22,745 nt of DNA from JBFISM01 sp041608535 (GCA_041608535.1 JBFISM010000050.1:1-22745), one strand, 5' to 3'. Shown: positions 14,513 to 22,243, numbered from the stretch's first letter. The notes: generated by a model from the letters alone, not told the origin. Translations and numbers: made by a program.

Positions 14513-15228
14513 GGCTCGACGACGGCGAGACGAATTCGTCGGAAGCCTTTGCCCTTCGACTCGACCTTGGTGATGCGCACGGACCCGACCTCGGATGTGC
14601 TGTCGACATGAGTGCCACCGTCCGCCTGGCGGTCGAGACCAACTATGTCGATGACCCGCACTTCCCGCAGCGATGCGGGGAGCAGGTTGACCTTGGTGCG
14701 GATGAGGCTGGGATCCTCATCGGCTTCCTCACGCGGCAGGAAGGAGACCTCGACCGGAAGCGCCTTGTGCAGCTGCTCGTTGAGCTCGCTCTCGATCGGA
14801 TCGCGGTCCTCGGGATCCCAGTCCGGCAGCTCGAAATCGAGTCTTCCGTTTCCCGGTTCCATGTTGCCGCCGGTCACCGGGCTGTGAAACCTCTCCCAGA
14901 TCACGCCGCACAGAGCATGGAGCGCAGTGTGGGTGCGCATGGTGGCGTAGCGTCGTCTCCAATCGAGCTGGCCCGTCACCGCCGTCCCCACCGGAGGGAG
15001 CCCGCCTTCGACCCAATGCCACACGCCGTCGGCATCAGCGCCGACGCGGACCACGGACAAGCGGTCATCGCCGATCATGAGCTCGCCACTGTCTGGAGGC
15101 TGGCCCCCTCCCCCGGGGTAGAACACCGTTCGGTCGAGCAGCACCCGGCCGTCGTCGGCATCGATGCCCACGACCATGGCGTCCATGGAGCGAGCGTAGG
15201 CATCGGTGGAATAGATCTTCTCCGTCAT
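14509..15228 (-). CDS. AlaX-type alanyl-tRNA editing protein
   Basis: 239 residues from ATG 15228, chosen for the TACGCT box 7 nt upstream. It is a stand-alone homologue of the alanyl-tRNA synthetase editing domain, which deacylates mischarged Ser- or Gly-tRNA(Ala). Seen: F-Y-P-G-G-G-G-Q-P-P-D-S-G near residue 37, the zinc motif H100-T-A-L-H104, and Q-A-D203-G-G-T-H207-V near the C-terminus, followed by T-S-E-V-G and G-F-R-R-I. In the usual motif C-G-G-T-H the Cys is a zinc ligand; here it is Asp203, so metal binding may rest on H100, H104, H207 and Asp. I believe some actinobacterial homologues share this. It overlaps the downstream HAD gene by ATGA. Confidence 0.9.
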   Translation of the reverse strand: MTEKIYSTDAYARSMDAMVVGIDADDGRVLLDRTVFYPGGGGQPPDSGELMIGDDRLSVVRVGADADGVWHWVEGGLPPVGTAVTGQLDWRRRYATMRTHTALHALCGVIWERFHSPVTGGNMEPGNGRLDFELPDWDPEDRDPIESELNEQLHKALPVEVSFLPREEADEDPSLIRTKVNLLPASLREVRVIDIVGLDRQADGGTHVDSTSEVGSVRITKVESKGKGFRRIRLAVVEP

Positions 15229-15235
15229 GGCCGGC

Positions 15236-15241
15236 AGCGTA
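15236..15241 (-). promoter_or_regulatory. -10 box of the AlaX gene (leaderless)
   Basis: TACGCT on the minus strand lies 7 nt before ATG 15228. No clear -35 is visible. Confidence 0.5.
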
Positions 15242-15263
15242 CCGCAGCGTGCGATCGCTCCAC

Positions 15264-15288
15264 TACCGTTCGCCACCCGGCACGGAGG
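15264..15288 (+). promoter_or_regulatory. -10 box and strong RBS of the HhH-GPD gene
   Basis: TACCGT at 15264-15269 is a possible -10 box, followed by a GGAGGG ribosome-binding site close to 15283-15288, about 6 nt before TTG 15295. The RBS supports the TTG as the true start. Confidence 0.55.
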
Positions 15289-15294
15289 GTCCAT

Positions 15295-15849
15295 TTGGCA
15301 AGACCGAGCGCACTGCATTACACGGAAGACGAAGCAGCCAACAGGTTGCTGGCCGAGGATCCCATGGCGCTGATCGTGGGACTGGTGCTGTACCAACAGG
15401 TACCCATCGAGAAGGCCTTCGGCGGCCCAGCCGAGCTTCGGTCTCGGCTGGGAAGCGCCTACGACGCGGCATCGCTGGCGGCCATGCCGCTCGAGGAGCT
15501 GGAGGAGGTGTTCCGCCGGCGACCGGCGCTCCATCGATTCCCCGCAAACATGGCGAAACGAGTGCACGCCGTCGCCACCTACCTCGTGGACACCTACGAC
15601 GGCGATCCCGCCAAGCTGTGGCGTGATGCTGAGACGGCCGCAGACGTCGTCGCCAGGATCGAGAAGCTTCCCGGCTTCGGCGAATACAAGGCGAGGGTCT
15701 ACTTCGGCGTGTTGAGCGAGCGGTTTGGCGTTCGCCCGGACGGTTGGGAGCAATACCTGCCGGACTGGCCGTCGATCGTCGACATCCGCGATCCCGCCGA
15801 TCTCCCGGATCTCAAAGCGCGCAAGAAGGCGTGGAAGGAATCCTCCTGA
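15295..15849 (+). CDS. HhH-GPD family base-excision-repair-like protein (TIGR03252 type)
   Basis: 184 residues from TTG 15295, a non-ATG start supported by the GGAGGG RBS; the frame is open far upstream but overlaps the divergent AlaX gene. The product shows E-D-P-M-A-L-I-V-G-L-V-L-Y-Q-Q-V near residue 22, helices typical of the EndoIII/AlkA fold, and a helix-hairpin-helix L-P-G-F-G-E-Y-K-A followed by G-V-R-P-D-G-W. Relatives are uncharacterised actinobacterial proteins of the HhH-GPD superfamily. It has no Fe-S cysteine cluster. A catalytic Asp comparable to EndoIII is not obvious (the Asp in R-P-D-G-W is a candidate), so glycosylase activity is unproven. It is convergent with SURF1. Confidence 0.82.
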   Translation: MARPSALHYTEDEAANRLLAEDPMALIVGLVLYQQVPIEKAFGGPAELRSRLGSAYDAASLAAMPLEELEEVFRRRPALHRFPANMAKRVHAVATYLVDTYDGDPAKLWRDAETAADVVARIEKLPGFGEYKARVYFGVLSERFGVRPDGWEQYLPDWPSIVDIRDPADLPDLKARKKAWKESS

Positions 15850-15868
15850 CCATCTCGCGGGGTACCGA

Positions 15869-16624
15869 TCACGCCGGGACGTGCTTCCGGCTCGTCCGGT
15901 AGAGCAGGACCGGGTAGCCGACGGCGACCACGGCGGCAAACGCCCACCATTGCACCGCATAGCTGAGATGAGGTGGCCCCCCTCCGGGCTCCGGAAGCTC
16001 CCCGATCAGGGGCAACTCGCCATCTCCCGGCGACGGTTCCAGACGCTGGATGTAATAGTCGACGATCAGCGGGGACGTGATCTGATCGGCGAGCCGAGCG
16101 GGGATGAGACGGGAGATGCGGCTGAGCCTCCCGTCCGCCGGATCGCGCGGACCCAGCCCACCCGACGGCTGGGGGCGCCGCACGAGTCCGATGACGGTGA
16201 CCTCACCGGTGGGCGGGGCTGCCACGGCGACCGGTGGATCGTCTAGATCGATCGGTACCCACCCACGATCCACCACCACACTGCGGCCGTCGGCGAGCAC
16301 CAGTGGGGTGATCACGTGGTTTCCAGATACCCCGTCCAACGTGCGGGCACGCCAGACGACCTCTTCCTCCGACGCATAGAACCCGGTGACGCTCACCGGC
16401 CGGTACTCGATGAGGTCGACCGGCTGCGTCAGCAGCGACGCAAGCGGCACCGGGGCTTCGTCGAGACGCTGCGCAACTCGCTCGTCGAGCGTGGTCCTGG
16501 CGAGGTGGCGGTCGTACTGCCAGAACCCCAACGCGATGAAGCCGACGATCCCGACCAGAGCGACGAGGTGACCGACCATCCACACCGGTCGCCGCCATAG
16601 CGGCCTGTTGTCGACTGCGGTCAC
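15869..16624 (-). CDS. SURF1 family protein (cytochrome c oxidase assembly)
   Basis: 251 residues from GTG 16624, which overlaps the TGA of the upstream DUF2087 gene as GTGA. Two transmembrane helices bracket a periplasmic domain: TM1 about 13-34 (G-H-L-V-A-L-V-G-I-V-G-F-I-A-L-G-F-W-Q) and TM2 about 219-241 (W-W-A-F-A-A-V-V-A-V-G-Y-P-V-L-L-Y). Typical SURF1 marks are G-F-W-Q-Y-D-R-H after TM1, Y-R-P-V-S-V-T-G-F-Y, W-R-A-R-T-L-D-G, G-N-H-V-I-T-P, V-V-V-D-R-G-W-V-P and H-L-S-Y-A-V-Q-W before TM2. SURF1 helps assemble haem-copper oxidase in the membrane, suggesting aerobic respiration. No oxidase genes lie in the window. Confidence 0.92.
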   Translation of the reverse strand: MTAVDNRPLWRRPVWMVGHLVALVGIVGFIALGFWQYDRHLARTTLDERVAQRLDEAPVPLASLLTQPVDLIEYRPVSVTGFYASEEEVVWRARTLDGVSGNHVITPLVLADGRSVVVDRGWVPIDLDDPPVAVAAPPTGEVTVIGLVRRPQPSGGLGPRDPADGRLSRISRLIPARLADQITSPLIVDYYIQRLEPSPGDGELPLIGELPEPGGGPPHLSYAVQWWAFAAVVAVGYPVLLYRTSRKHVPA

Positions 16625-17175
16625 TCTGTGGGGGTCTCCGTCACCAGATAACGGCCGCCAGTTCGCCAATACACGCCTTCCGCTCGGGTCATCAGCCCTT
16701 CGTCGACGAGGTAGCGGCGGAGTGCGGCATAGTCCGGGTGGAAGAGTTGGAGCCGGAAGTTGACTTCGGGCTCCTGATAGCGCACCCCAGGTTCGAACTC
16801 CTGAGCGAGACGCTCGAGCACGACCAGCCGCTTGGCACGAGCGGCGGGAATCCCGACAAGCCTGTCCCCCGAGAAGAAGCGAGCCAGCACGTCGGCTTCC
16901 TCGCTCGTCCATCCCTCGCCGACGAGTTCGGGATCGATGGGGGGGTCTTGAGGCAGCGCCATGGCGACTTCGCGCAGCCTTGCTCGCACCAGATGGTTGT
17001 TGCCGTCGATGAGACCCGCCGAGCGCAGCTTGCCGAGCTCGACGAGAACGGTGCGCTCGGCTACGCGGTGCCCGGCTGCGATGGCGGCGACATCGATGGT
17101 TCCCTCGGCCGCCCGACCCAGCAGCGACAGCCGGATTGGGCTGAGAGCCAAACCCACGAAGTCGCGGACATTCAT
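16621..17175 (-). CDS. DUF2087 protein with N-terminal winged-helix domain
   Basis: 184 residues from ATG 17175, chosen for the TAGCCT box 7 nt upstream; an upstream frame extension exists. The N-terminal part (about 5-70) looks like a winged helix-turn-helix of ArsR type (A-E-R-T-V-L-V-E-L-G-K-L-R-S-A-G-L-I). The C-terminal DUF2087 domain (about 95-180) shows A-R-A-K-R-L-V-V-L-E-R-L, Y-Q-E-P-E-V-N, Y-A-A-L-R-R-Y-L-V-D-E-G-L-M-T-R and Y-W-R-T-G-G. Members are probable transcription regulators of unknown target. Its TGA overlaps the SURF1 GTG, so the two are one operon. Confidence 0.85.
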   Translation of the reverse strand: MNVRDFVGLALSPIRLSLLGRAAEGTIDVAAIAAGHRVAERTVLVELGKLRSAGLIDGNNHLVRARLREVAMALPQDPPIDPELVGEGWTSEEADVLARFFSGDRLVGIPAARAKRLVVLERLAQEFEPGVRYQEPEVNFRLQLFHPDYAALRRYLVDEGLMTRAEGVYWRTGGRYLVTETPTE

Positions 17176-17182
17176 GGTTCCA

Positions 17183-17188
17183 AGGCTA
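17183..17188 (-). promoter_or_regulatory. -10 box of the DUF2087-SURF1 operon (leaderless)
   Basis: TAGCCT on the minus strand, exactly 7 nt before ATG 17175. Confidence 0.5.
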
Positions 17189-17250
17189 AGAGGTTTTGTG
17201 GTGGTGCGATCCGCCGACAGCGTCCCCGCAGTGAACACGGACGGCGTGGG

Positions 17251-17256
17251 TAGGCT
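17251..17256 (+). promoter_or_regulatory. -10 box of the phosphatase-DUF3090-SCO1664 operon (leaderless)
   Basis: TAGGCT lies 8 nt before ATG 17265. The start codon would be at the very 5' end of the transcript. Confidence 0.5.
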
Positions 17257-17264
17257 GGCACCTC

Positions 17265-17888
17265 ATGCGAGCCTACGTCGTCCGCCACGGTGTCACCAGC
17301 GAGACGGGCACCGTCCTCAGCGGGCGGCTCCCCGGTGTTGCGCTGTCGGAGGACGGCCGCCACGCTGCGGAAGCGGTCGCCCGCAACCTGACCGACGTGC
17401 GGTTCGCCGCTGCGTACAGCTCGCCGATACAACGCTGTCGGGAAACCGCAGCCATCGTCGCTCAGCCTCATGGTCTGCGGCCCGTCATCGAGCGCGCTCT
17501 CGTGGAAGCCGACTACGGGCGGTGGTCGGGCCGGACGCTGAAGAGCCTGTACAAGCTCAAGGCGTGGGGTGATTTGATGCGGGCGGCCAGCCGGTTCCGC
17601 TTTCCCGATGGCGAGACGCTCCGGGAGGTGCAACACCGTGCGGTGGCGGTCTTGGAGGGCCTCGCCACCACTCACGGCAAAGCCGACGTGCTGGTCGTGA
17701 CCCACTCCGATGTGATCCGGTCCTTGGTGTGTCACTACCTCGGGGTCCCGCTCGATCTGATCCATCGGGTGCATGTCGGCCCGACCAGCCTCACGCTGAT
17801 CGAGCTGCACAAAGGAGGCATGGTGCGGGTCCCCGTGGTCAACCAGACGTTCCGGATAACCGAGGATCGGGAGGTGTCCCGTGGCTGA
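17265..17888 (+). CDS. Histidine phosphatase, MSMEG_4193 family
   Basis: 207 residues from ATG 17265. The phosphoglycerate-mutase-like fold is shown by R7-H8-G9 with catalytic His8, S-S-P-I-Q-R57-C, E81 in V-E-A-D-Y-G-R-W and the second His147 in V-V-T-H-S-D. The group is called phosphomutase-like, but characterised relatives are mostly phosphatases; the substrate is unknown. It heads a three-gene operon: DUF3090 starts inside it (8-nt overlap), and SCO1664 follows. The trio is widely conserved in actinobacteria, often near mshC of mycothiol synthesis (established context), which is not visible here. Confidence 0.9.
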   Translation: MRAYVVRHGVTSETGTVLSGRLPGVALSEDGRHAAEAVARNLTDVRFAAAYSSPIQRCRETAAIVAQPHGLRPVIERALVEADYGRWSGRTLKSLYKLKAWGDLMRAASRFRFPDGETLREVQHRAVAVLEGLATTHGKADVLVVTHSDVIRSLVCHYLGVPLDLIHRVHVGPTSLTLIELHKGGMVRVPVVNQTFRITEDREVSRG

Positions 17889-18378
17889 CCCTGGTGGTCC
17901 TCGCCCGGTCGACGACTTCGCCGTCGGGTATGTCGGCGTTCCCGGCGAGCGCACGTTCTACTTCCAGTTCGTCGATGCGGGCACTCCACACGCATATCTG
18001 CTGGAGAAGGGTCAGGTCGCCGCCTTCGCCGAATACGCCGGGCGGTTGCTCCAGGCGATTGGGTTCGCCGGAGCCGGCGCCGAGCTGGAACCGCCGCCAA
18101 TCGTCGAGCCCGATGAGATCGCCTTTCGCATCGAGACGATGCAGCTCGGCTATGACGAGGCCACGGGGATGATCCGATTGACGCTCAGCCCCTCGCAGTC
18201 CGAGGACCCAGCGGTGGTGCATCTGCTGACACCGGCGCAACTCGATGCTGCGGCCCGCACGGGCGGCGAATCCGTCGATCAAGGACGACCCCGCTGCCCG
18301 CGATGCTCGCTGGCCATGGACCCGGACGGTCACATCTGTCCGACGTCGAACGGGGACCTTCGTCACCATCGGCCGTGA
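17881..18378 (+). CDS. DUF3090 family protein (TIGR03847)
   Basis: 165 residues from GTG 17881, overlapping the end of the phosphatase gene by 8 nt. The core (about 10-125) includes G-V-P-G-E-R-T-F-Y-F-Q and Y-L-L-E-K-G-Q-V-A-A-F-A-E, as expected for the family. The C-terminus holds a probable zinc knuckle: C-P-R-C, then D-P-D-G-H-I-C-P-T-S-N-G. No membrane segment. Function unknown; co-occurrence with the phosphatase and SCO1664 family indicates a shared pathway. Confidence 0.9.
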   Translation: MADPGGPRPVDDFAVGYVGVPGERTFYFQFVDAGTPHAYLLEKGQVAAFAEYAGRLLQAIGFAGAGAELEPPPIVEPDEIAFRIETMQLGYDEATGMIRLTLSPSQSEDPAVVHLLTPAQLDAAARTGGESVDQGRPRCPRCSLAMDPDGHICPTSNGDLRHHRP

Positions 18379-18385
18379 ACGGTCG

Positions 18386-19066
18386 ATGGTCTGGGCACCC
18401 TACGTCGCAGAGGTCGAGGGACGATTCGTTGCGGCATCGAATGCCACCCTGCTCGGCGTGACCGACCGGGGAGAACCCGTTGTCTACAAACCGGTGCGGG
18501 GAGAGCGCCCGTTGTGGGATTTTCCGACCGAGACGCTGGCGCGGCGTGAGGTGCTCACCTTCGAGATGTCCCAGCTCCTCGACATCGGGGTCGTTCCCGA
18601 GACTGCGCTGGGTGACGGTATCTACGGACCCGGCTCGGTGCAGCGGTTCGTCGACATCGACGAGGAATGGGACGCCGTGCCCGCCATCCAGCGGGCGGAT
18701 GCGATGTTGTGGCCGATCGCCGTACTCGATCTGGTGTGCAACAACGCCGATCGTAAGGTGGGCCACATCCTGCGTACGGTGGCGGGCCAGATCGTCGGTA
18801 TCGACCACGGCCTGACGTTTCACGACGATGACAAGCTCCGCACGGTGCTGTGGACCTTCGCCGGTCAACCCATCCCCGAGCACCTGCGTGCGGCCGTATC
18901 GACTCTCCCCGCCCGTCTCGACGGCGATGCCGGTGAACGGTTCCGCAGCTGGTTGACTGCCGCCGAGTGGCGGGCATTGCGGGGTCGGATCGCATCCGTG
19001 ACGGATTCGCCCGTTCATCCCGAGCCGCCGCTCGACCGGCCCCCGCTGCCGTGGCCGCCGTATTGA
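18386..19066 (+). CDS. SCO1664 family protein (kinase-like fold)
   Basis: 226 residues from ATG 18386, 7 nt after DUF3090; no earlier start codon fits. Features: A-S-N-A-T-L-L, V-Y-K-P-V-R-G-E-R-P-L-W-D-F-P, T-L-A-R-R-E-V, G-P-G-S-V-Q-R-F-V-D, then N-N-A-D-R-K-V-G-H and G-I-D-H-G-L-T-F-H. The lysine in Y-K-P, N-x-D-R-K and I-D-H-G resemble the catalytic and metal-binding loops of PI3/4-kinase or HipA-like folds, so ATP-dependent phosphoryl transfer is plausible (inference). It is the last gene of the operon and converges on the gamma-glutamyltransferase gene with a 24-nt gap. Confidence 0.88.
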   Translation: MVWAPYVAEVEGRFVAASNATLLGVTDRGEPVVYKPVRGERPLWDFPTETLARREVLTFEMSQLLDIGVVPETALGDGIYGPGSVQRFVDIDEEWDAVPAIQRADAMLWPIAVLDLVCNNADRKVGHILRTVAGQIVGIDHGLTFHDDDKLRTVLWTFAGQPIPEHLRAAVSTLPARLDGDAGERFRSWLTAAEWRALRGRIASVTDSPVHPEPPLDRPPLPWPPY

Positions 19067-19090
19067 TCGGGTGGGATGTGGGGCGCGCTG

Positions 19091-20617
19091 TCAGCGGCCA
19101 CCGGTGGCGACCGCTCCGGCCCTGCGGGCATCGCCAGCGCCCGCGAGTGATCCGTCGTGTCTGACGGCCGCAGCTTGTACGCCACCGAAGTACATCGAGC
19201 GCCCCGGGAACACCCTGATGCGAGCGGGATCGATGCCGGCGATGGCGATGTCCGATTCGATCGACACGTCGTACGTCTCGTTGGCGATCTCGGCGTGGAG
19301 GCGCGGGGCTGCCACCGCGTCTTCGAGGGCTTGATCGTCCACCAGGTGGTGGATGAGCACGCTGCTGAGGGCGGTGGTGATCCGATCGGCTCCAGGTGTC
19401 CCGATTGCCAGCGCCTCTGCTCTGGTGCGAGCCGTCGTCGGCGCCATGTTGGAGACCATGCGGGTTCCGGGTGCGAGCCCGTGATAGCCGCGCGGGTTGA
19501 GCTCGAGCTCGCCGAGCGAGTTGTTCAACCAGAAGCCGGTACCGGGTGGCATGGCGCCCGAGCCGTACCCCGCAGAGACGGTCACTGCACACACCCGGCC
19601 CTCACTGTCCGCCGTGGAGGTGTGCGACGTCGACGGTGAACCGAGAAGCGCCGCCATGTCCCCGTCCCTCGCCAAGCGGAGAAATGCCGCGGCCTCGCGT
19701 TCGATGGAGGTACCGTCGGCGAAGTGCGTGCTGCGATACCCCAACACGGCCCGCTGGTACTCGTAGAGACGTGCGGAGCGGGCGGCCGGTGCGTCGGGGA
19801 GACCGTGGTGCTCCACCAGAGCCAAGATGGCGGCCGTAGCGACGCCGCCGACGGCGGGCGGCGGATTGGTCCAGCCGGACCAACCGGCCAGCTGGAACTC
19901 CACCGGGGCACGTTCGACGGCCCGGTACTCCGTGAGGTCGCGCCGCGTGAGCAATCCGCCGTTTGCCTCTGAGGCGGAGGCTATTGCCAGACCTAGGTCG
20001 CCGGCATACAGCGTGTGTACGCCGTCTTCGGCGATCGCAGTGAGCGAATCGACCAGGTCGGGCAGCCGGACGAGGTCGTCCGGCCCGATCAGGTTGCCGG
20101 CTTCGTCGTGGAGCGCGGCATGACTGTCGGGATCCCAGCCGAAGATGCTCTCATGAGTGTGTTGCAGGTATTCGTTCGCCGCCTGTCCGAGCGGGAACCC
20201 GTCTCGCACCGCATCGATCGCAGGTTGCATGAGCTCTCGCCAAGGCAGCGCCGCCCACCGTCGGGCGGCGATGTCGAGTGCCGCAAACATTCCCGGCGCC
20301 GCCACCGAGCCGTAGCCGACAACGGTGGTCACTCCGCCGCCGTAACCCATCTCCACCCAGCGGCCCGACCCAAATCGCCCCGGGTCGGCTCCCCGACCCG
20401 CCATCTCGGCATATCCGTCCACGACAACAGCCGGTTCGTCGGGGACATCGATGTTCACGAAACCGATCGAGCCCGGAGCCACCACGCCAGGCTCGGTGCA
20501 CATCGAGGTGACGATGGCGGCGATCGCCGCATCGATGGCGTTGCCACCTTCGTCGGCGACACGGGCGCCTGCGACGGCGGCGGTTTGTGTGGCGGATGCC
20601 ACGACGACTCTCGGCAC
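19091..20617 (-). CDS. Gamma-glutamyltransferase-like Ntn-hydrolase
   Basis: 508 residues from GTG 20617, only 9 nt after the SSB-like gene. The family N-terminus (S-A-T-Q-T-A-A-V-A-G, E-G-G-N-A-I-D-A-A-I-A) is present. The autocatalytic cleavage site is near S-T330-S-H-T-S-T-A-D, where Thr330 would become the nucleophile of the small subunit, followed by G-S-G-A-M-P-P-G-T-G-F-W-L-N-N365-S and M-V-S-N-M-A-P-T. It transfers or hydrolyses gamma-glutamyl groups, for example from glutathione-like compounds. It lacks a clear signal peptide and is shorter than many (about 560-580). Its substrate is uncertain since actinobacteria often use mycothiol. Confidence 0.9.
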   Translation of the reverse strand: MPRVVVASATQTAAVAGARVADEGGNAIDAAIAAIVTSMCTEPGVVAPGSIGFVNIDVPDEPAVVVDGYAEMAGRGADPGRFGSGRWVEMGYGGGVTTVVGYGSVAAPGMFAALDIAARRWAALPWRELMQPAIDAVRDGFPLGQAANEYLQHTHESIFGWDPDSHAALHDEAGNLIGPDDLVRLPDLVDSLTAIAEDGVHTLYAGDLGLAIASASEANGGLLTRRDLTEYRAVERAPVEFQLAGWSGWTNPPPAVGGVATAAILALVEHHGLPDAPAARSARLYEYQRAVLGYRSTHFADGTSIEREAAAFLRLARDGDMAALLGSPSTSHTSTADSEGRVCAVTVSAGYGSGAMPPGTGFWLNNSLGELELNPRGYHGLAPGTRMVSNMAPTTARTRAEALAIGTPGADRITTALSSVLIHHLVDDQALEDAVAAPRLHAEIANETYDVSIESDIAIAGIDPARIRVFPGRSMYFGGVQAAAVRHDGSLAGAGDARRAGAVATGGR

Positions 20618-20626
20618 GCCGAGAAT

Positions 20627-20974
20627 CTAGTGCGAACCCGGCGCCGGATCGGAGACGAGCCGGGCGGTTTCCTCGTCGGTGCGTGGCTCGAGGGTCCTGG
20701 CCACGATCTCGAGACGGCTTTTGCGCCCATCCGGCTCGGCCCAGAAGCGGCGCTGTACGGTGCCGGCCATCCACACACGCTGTCCTCGGCCGGAGATGCT
20801 CTGCAGCATCGCAGGGTTGGGTTCCCAGTAGACGACCGGGATCACGTCGACACGCCGCGGGTTGTCGCTGCGCACCGTGATGAGGCAGCGTAAGAGACTG
20901 GTGCCGGAATCGGAGACGCGGTGCTCCGGGTCCGCTGCGAACACACCGTTGAGCACGACGAGATTGAGGTCCAT
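20627..20974 (-). CDS. Single-stranded-DNA-binding (OB-fold) protein
   Basis: 115 residues from ATG 20974, preceded by a strong GAGGAGG ribosome-binding site. The OB-fold pattern is M-D-L-N-L-V-V-L-N-G, then T-S-L-L-R-C-L-I-T-V-R, Y-W-E-P, V-W-M-A-G-T-V-Q-R-R-F-W and R-L-E-I-V-A-R-T-L. It lacks the long Gly/Pro-rich linker and acidic tip of the housekeeping SSB, so it is likely a secondary SSB paralogue. It lies between the TPR gene and GGT. Confidence 0.82.
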   Translation of the reverse strand: MDLNLVVLNGVFAADPEHRVSDSGTSLLRCLITVRSDNPRRVDVIPVVYWEPNPAMLQSISGRGQRVWMAGTVQRRFWAEPDGRKSRLEIVARTLEPRTDEETARLVSDPAPGSH

Positions 20975-21013
20975 GACGTGGGCTCCTCCTCTCGGGGAGG
21001 TGCGAGCGAAGCG

Positions 21014-21019
21014 AACGTA
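21014..21019 (-). promoter_or_regulatory. Possible -10 box of the SSB-like gene
   Basis: TACGTT on the minus strand, about 39 nt before ATG 20974. No matching -35 is clear. Confidence 0.3.
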
Positions 21020-21054
21020 TCGCAGAGGTGTGACACGTTGCCCGAGACCGGCGG

Positions 21055-22056
21055 TCAGAGGTCGCCGGAGCGGGCGATGAGCGTCTCGAGCTCGTCGATT
21101 CCCGGGAATGACGGATCGTGCTCCAAGATCGCATTGCGCAGCCGCCCGGCAGTGTCGGTCTGCCCACGCAAGGCGGCAATGCGCGCAGCCACGTACCACA
21201 TCCGGAGGTCTTCCTCGAAAGGATCGTGGGTGAGTCGACCCGGCTTCACCACCTCCCAGGCGGCGTCGAGATCCCCTCGATCGACGAGATGCGACGCATA
21301 TACGACGGCGCCTTCCTTCAGCACCGCGGGTTTGCCCCCGAGGCGCTGCAGGTCTTCCCAGATCTGCTCGATCGCTTCGGGACGATCGAGGGCGCGCTGG
21401 ATGTCCATCTCCACCGGCATGTGAGTGGTTTCGCCCGAGAGCCTGCGGTAGGTCCTCAGCTCGGCAAGTGCGACCTTCCAGTTGCCCACCCGGTATGCCG
21501 CCAACCCGAGCGTCTCGCGCACGGTTACGTCGCGGGGTGCCAGCTGCTTGGCGACCTGCGCCTTCTTGATTGCCTTGTGGTACGAACCGGTGGCGATCGC
21601 CTCGCTGGCTTCCCCGAGGGCCTCCAGGGCGGGTGCCACCTGTCGATCCGGTGTGACGCGCGCCAGATCCTCCACCACCCAACGGGGCAGCTGGGCTGCG
21701 GGGCCCCGCAGATCTCGCCGCGCGGTGCGCTGCGGTGATGCCTCACCGCGGCCCGACGAGCCTCTCTGCCGCTGCCCACCCGATGGCGCGGCCCGGCGAT
21801 CTCCCTGGCTGGTACTGCCCTTGCGCGGGCCGTCGCTCCTTCCAGGGGCCTTGCGCGAGCTGGTGGGCTTGCCGCCCGCCTTTGCGCCCTCTGTTCCGGA
21901 GCGCTTCTTGCGTCTTGCGGGCCCGCCGGAAGGGGACTCACCGGAGCCGCGTTGCGAGGCCGCCGGTGTACCGGGCCGCCCGCGGGCAGCCGGCCGCCGA
22001 GACCCGGCGTCACGTCCACGGCTGCGCTTGCGACCGCGATGATTCGAATCGCTCAT
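21055..22056 (-). CDS. TPR-repeat protein with long basic disordered N-terminus
   Basis: 333 residues from ATG 22056. Residues 1-115 are rich in Arg, Lys, Ser, Gly and Pro (R-G-R-K-R-S-R-G, R-R-K-K-R-S), low in complexity and probably disordered, and may bind nucleic acid or ribosomes (inference). The rest (about 120-330) is helical and TPR-like: Y-H-K-A-I-K-K-A-Q-V-A-K-Q-L-A-P, V-R-E-T-L-G-L-A-A-Y-R-V-G-N-W-K-V-A-L-A-E-L, G-D-L-D-A-A-W-E-V-V. Function unknown. It starts 70 nt downstream of the 5S rRNA 3' end and is on the same strand as the rrn operon. Confidence 0.87.
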   Translation of the reverse strand: MSDSNHRGRKRSRGRDAGSRRPAARGRPGTPAASQRGSGESPSGGPARRKKRSGTEGAKAGGKPTSSRKAPGRSDGPRKGSTSQGDRRAAPSGGQRQRGSSGRGEASPQRTARRDLRGPAAQLPRWVVEDLARVTPDRQVAPALEALGEASEAIATGSYHKAIKKAQVAKQLAPRDVTVRETLGLAAYRVGNWKVALAELRTYRRLSGETTHMPVEMDIQRALDRPEAIEQIWEDLQRLGGKPAVLKEGAVVYASHLVDRGDLDAAWEVVKPGRLTHDPFEEDLRMWYVAARIAALRGQTDTAGRLRNAILEHDPSFPGIDELETLIARSGDL

Positions 22057-22086
22057 CGACTGTCCGTCCTCTGGGGCCGGGAACAG

Positions 22087-22115
22087 CTCGGGCCGCCCAT
22101 GAGGGGCGGCCCGAG
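22087..22115 (-). terminator. Strong hairpin after 5S rRNA
   Basis: CTCGGGCCGCCC (22087-22098) pairs perfectly with GGGCGGCCCGAG (22104-22115) over an ATGAG loop. It begins about 10 nt after the 5S 3' end. There is no T-run on the minus strand, so it is probably a GC-rich rrn terminator or processing/attenuation site. Confidence 0.65.
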
Positions 22116-22125
22116 TCTTGAACTG

Positions 22126-22243
<118 letters not shown>

